Shown: in pieces, positions 63,106 to 64,000 of the stretch | Position numbering within the stretch: the first letter of the stretch is position 1 | Layout: each line of letters starts with the position of its first letter | Translations under genes and position numbers: made by a program | The notes under the pieces: model-generated | The model's database searches: none | What the model saw: the letters and a program-made list of their open reading frames with translations, nothing else | What the model was told of the DNA's origin: nothing | From: Symbiodinium microadriaticum | Lineage: Eukaryota; Sar; Dinophyceae; Suessiales; Symbiodiniaceae | DNA length: 64,000 nucleotides | Assembly (NCBI GenBank): GCA_001939145.1 | Contig: LSRX01000340.1 | Span: forward strand, 554,883 to 618,882 | Direction of reading: 5' to 3'

Positions 63106-63163
63106 GGCCAGCTGCCCAAGAAGGTGGGATCCAAAGAGGAACTAAGCCACAAGTTGCTTTACG
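63106..63163 (+). CDS. putative exon
   Basis: After ACTTTGCAG the frame reads GQLPKKVGSKEELSHKLLY, then a GT donor (TACG|GTCTCT); if unspliced it ends at TGA shortly after. Good acceptor and codon use. May be the first of several exons to the window end. Confidence 0.48.
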
Positions 63164-63386
63164 GTCTCTGATTCTCTCAGTCTCCCAAATCGTGCCAAGA
63201 GGTTCGCTTTTCTGGGCAAACCCGTGCTTCGGGCCCAAAGCACGAAACTCGAACTCACATTGTCAAAGTTTTCTGCACATTGTCACATCCGGAGTTGGTT
63301 TTGAGAGTGAAGGGAGACTCTGAAGTTGAGATGCATCGTCGTTCTTAAAGCTCGGGGCTTCAAGTTCTGTCTTGGCTTCAAACGAG

Positions 63387-63917
63387 GTTCTGGAGGACTT
63401 GGAGCTGGCAAAGGTCTTCCACAAGGTCCAGGCCGGCGGTGTCGGAAGTTCCGTGAAGTCTTCTTATCCTTAGCCTGCGTAGCGATGAAGCCTCCGCACA
63501 GACGTTGGCCAAACTTCCTGCGCAGCCCCAAACCGGAACATCAGTCCCAAGAGCCTTGAAATACGCCACATCACGGTTGACTTCAGCTCTAGAGCAGTTT
63601 CAGAAACCCTATCTTAGAGCCAAGCAACGAAAGCCAAAATCGGAGGAGCTGGTGAGGCTCGTCGACGACCTGTCTGCGCAGGACCTTTCGCTTGAGGCTC
63701 GGCAGTATGGGTTCAGGTTGCCTGACAGCCACAAGGGAACTAGGAGGTCAACCGCAAGACCTTGATACAGAGTGTTGGCGTTGATCTACAACCAGGGCAC
63801 CAAGTCTGGGTTGGCGCTTCGTTTCGCTTTGCTGCAGCTGCTGCTGTTGATGGACTGTTACGGTTGCCTTTGGGGCGCAATTGTTTTGAAGGCCGGGTTC
63901 CATCAGCAGCAGTGCCG
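63387..63917 (+). CDS. multi-exon gene running towards the window edge, unknown
   Basis: Three coding segments. 63387-about 63440 (after AACGAG): VLEDLELAKVFHKVQAGG. About 63474-63725 (after TCCTTAG): LRSDEASAQTLAKLPAQPQT, SALEQFQKPYLRAKQRKPKS, EELVRLVDDLSAQDLSLEAR, QYGFRLPDSHK, with a stop at 63763-63765 if unspliced. 63771-63917 (after GATACAG): SVGVDLQPGHQVWVGASFRF, AAAAAVDGLLRLPLGRNCFE, GRVPSAAVP, ending at a near-consensus donor CCG|GTAAGA. The middle segment is clearly coding: a basic, helical region. Phase between the first two segments is unresolved. No family recognised; the 3' end is outside the window. Confidence 0.55.
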
Positions 63918-64000
63918 GTAAGAACCACGAAGCTCAGCCAGGATGTGGGCCACCGTTTTTTTGGCTTTGTTGCTCTGCTGTGCTCGCGCATGATACTCGC

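Noticed and set aside
63439..63473. 35-bp intron joining the two coding frames at 63.4-63.5 kb
   Set aside because: The GT and AG exist but the resulting phase does not restore the downstream frame, and the length is below any plausible intron.

Overview
This looks like nuclear DNA of a dinoflagellate, most likely a symbiodiniacean relative (inference). The evidence is: short exons, down to about 29-33 bp, in long introns; exon pairs that join in phase only if many introns begin with GC instead of GT; scattered degenerate copies of a TTTAGGG-type telomere motif in intergenic DNA; abundant microsatellites; and one transmembrane multi-exon gene whose motifs match a TIR-like family that I recall as common in these genomes. 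No prokaryotic operons, rRNA, tRNA, CRISPR array or recognisable transposon was found. The window has one assembly gap (18929-19292) and a single N at 24266.

Layout. 0-6 kb: mostly non-coding, with a few plus-strand exons (3020, 3770, 4437) for acidic or helical peptides and a terminal exon with a C-terminal membrane segment (to 5748). 7-10.6 kb: plus-strand exons, including four (8920-10061) that join in phase into a helical protein with a weak mTERF-like look. 10.96-12.83 kb: a convergent minus-strand gene. 13-24 kb: repeat-rich and poor in convincing genes; it holds a decayed ~107-bp tandem repeat (15.9-16.3 kb) and a minisatellite/TAG-repeat block around the gap. 24.3-26.6 kb: a minus-strand membrane-protein gene, facing plus-strand exons at 26.57-27.3 kb. 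29.5 kb: an isolated good exon. 33-37.2 kb: the TIR-like membrane gene, followed by two further exons at 37.36 and 37.88 kb. 38-44 kb: mostly repeats and weak open frames. 44.3-45.2 kb: a poly-glutamine protein. 46.8-48.1 kb: a small four-exon gene.

The best-resolved locus is 48.85-58.14 kb. An aldo/keto-reductase-like gene can be rebuilt from 11 exons whose phases agree. It lacks two of the four AKR catalytic residues (Tyr to Phe, His to Gln). A complete intronless short-chain dehydrogenase gene (53535-54374) lies on the same strand inside one of its introns. 60-64 kb carries C-terminal or internal exons of at least three more plus-strand genes and runs off the window edge. Apart from these families, gene functions could not be recognised. 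All exon boundaries are hand-inferred from frame, phase and AG acceptors, not from transcripts.
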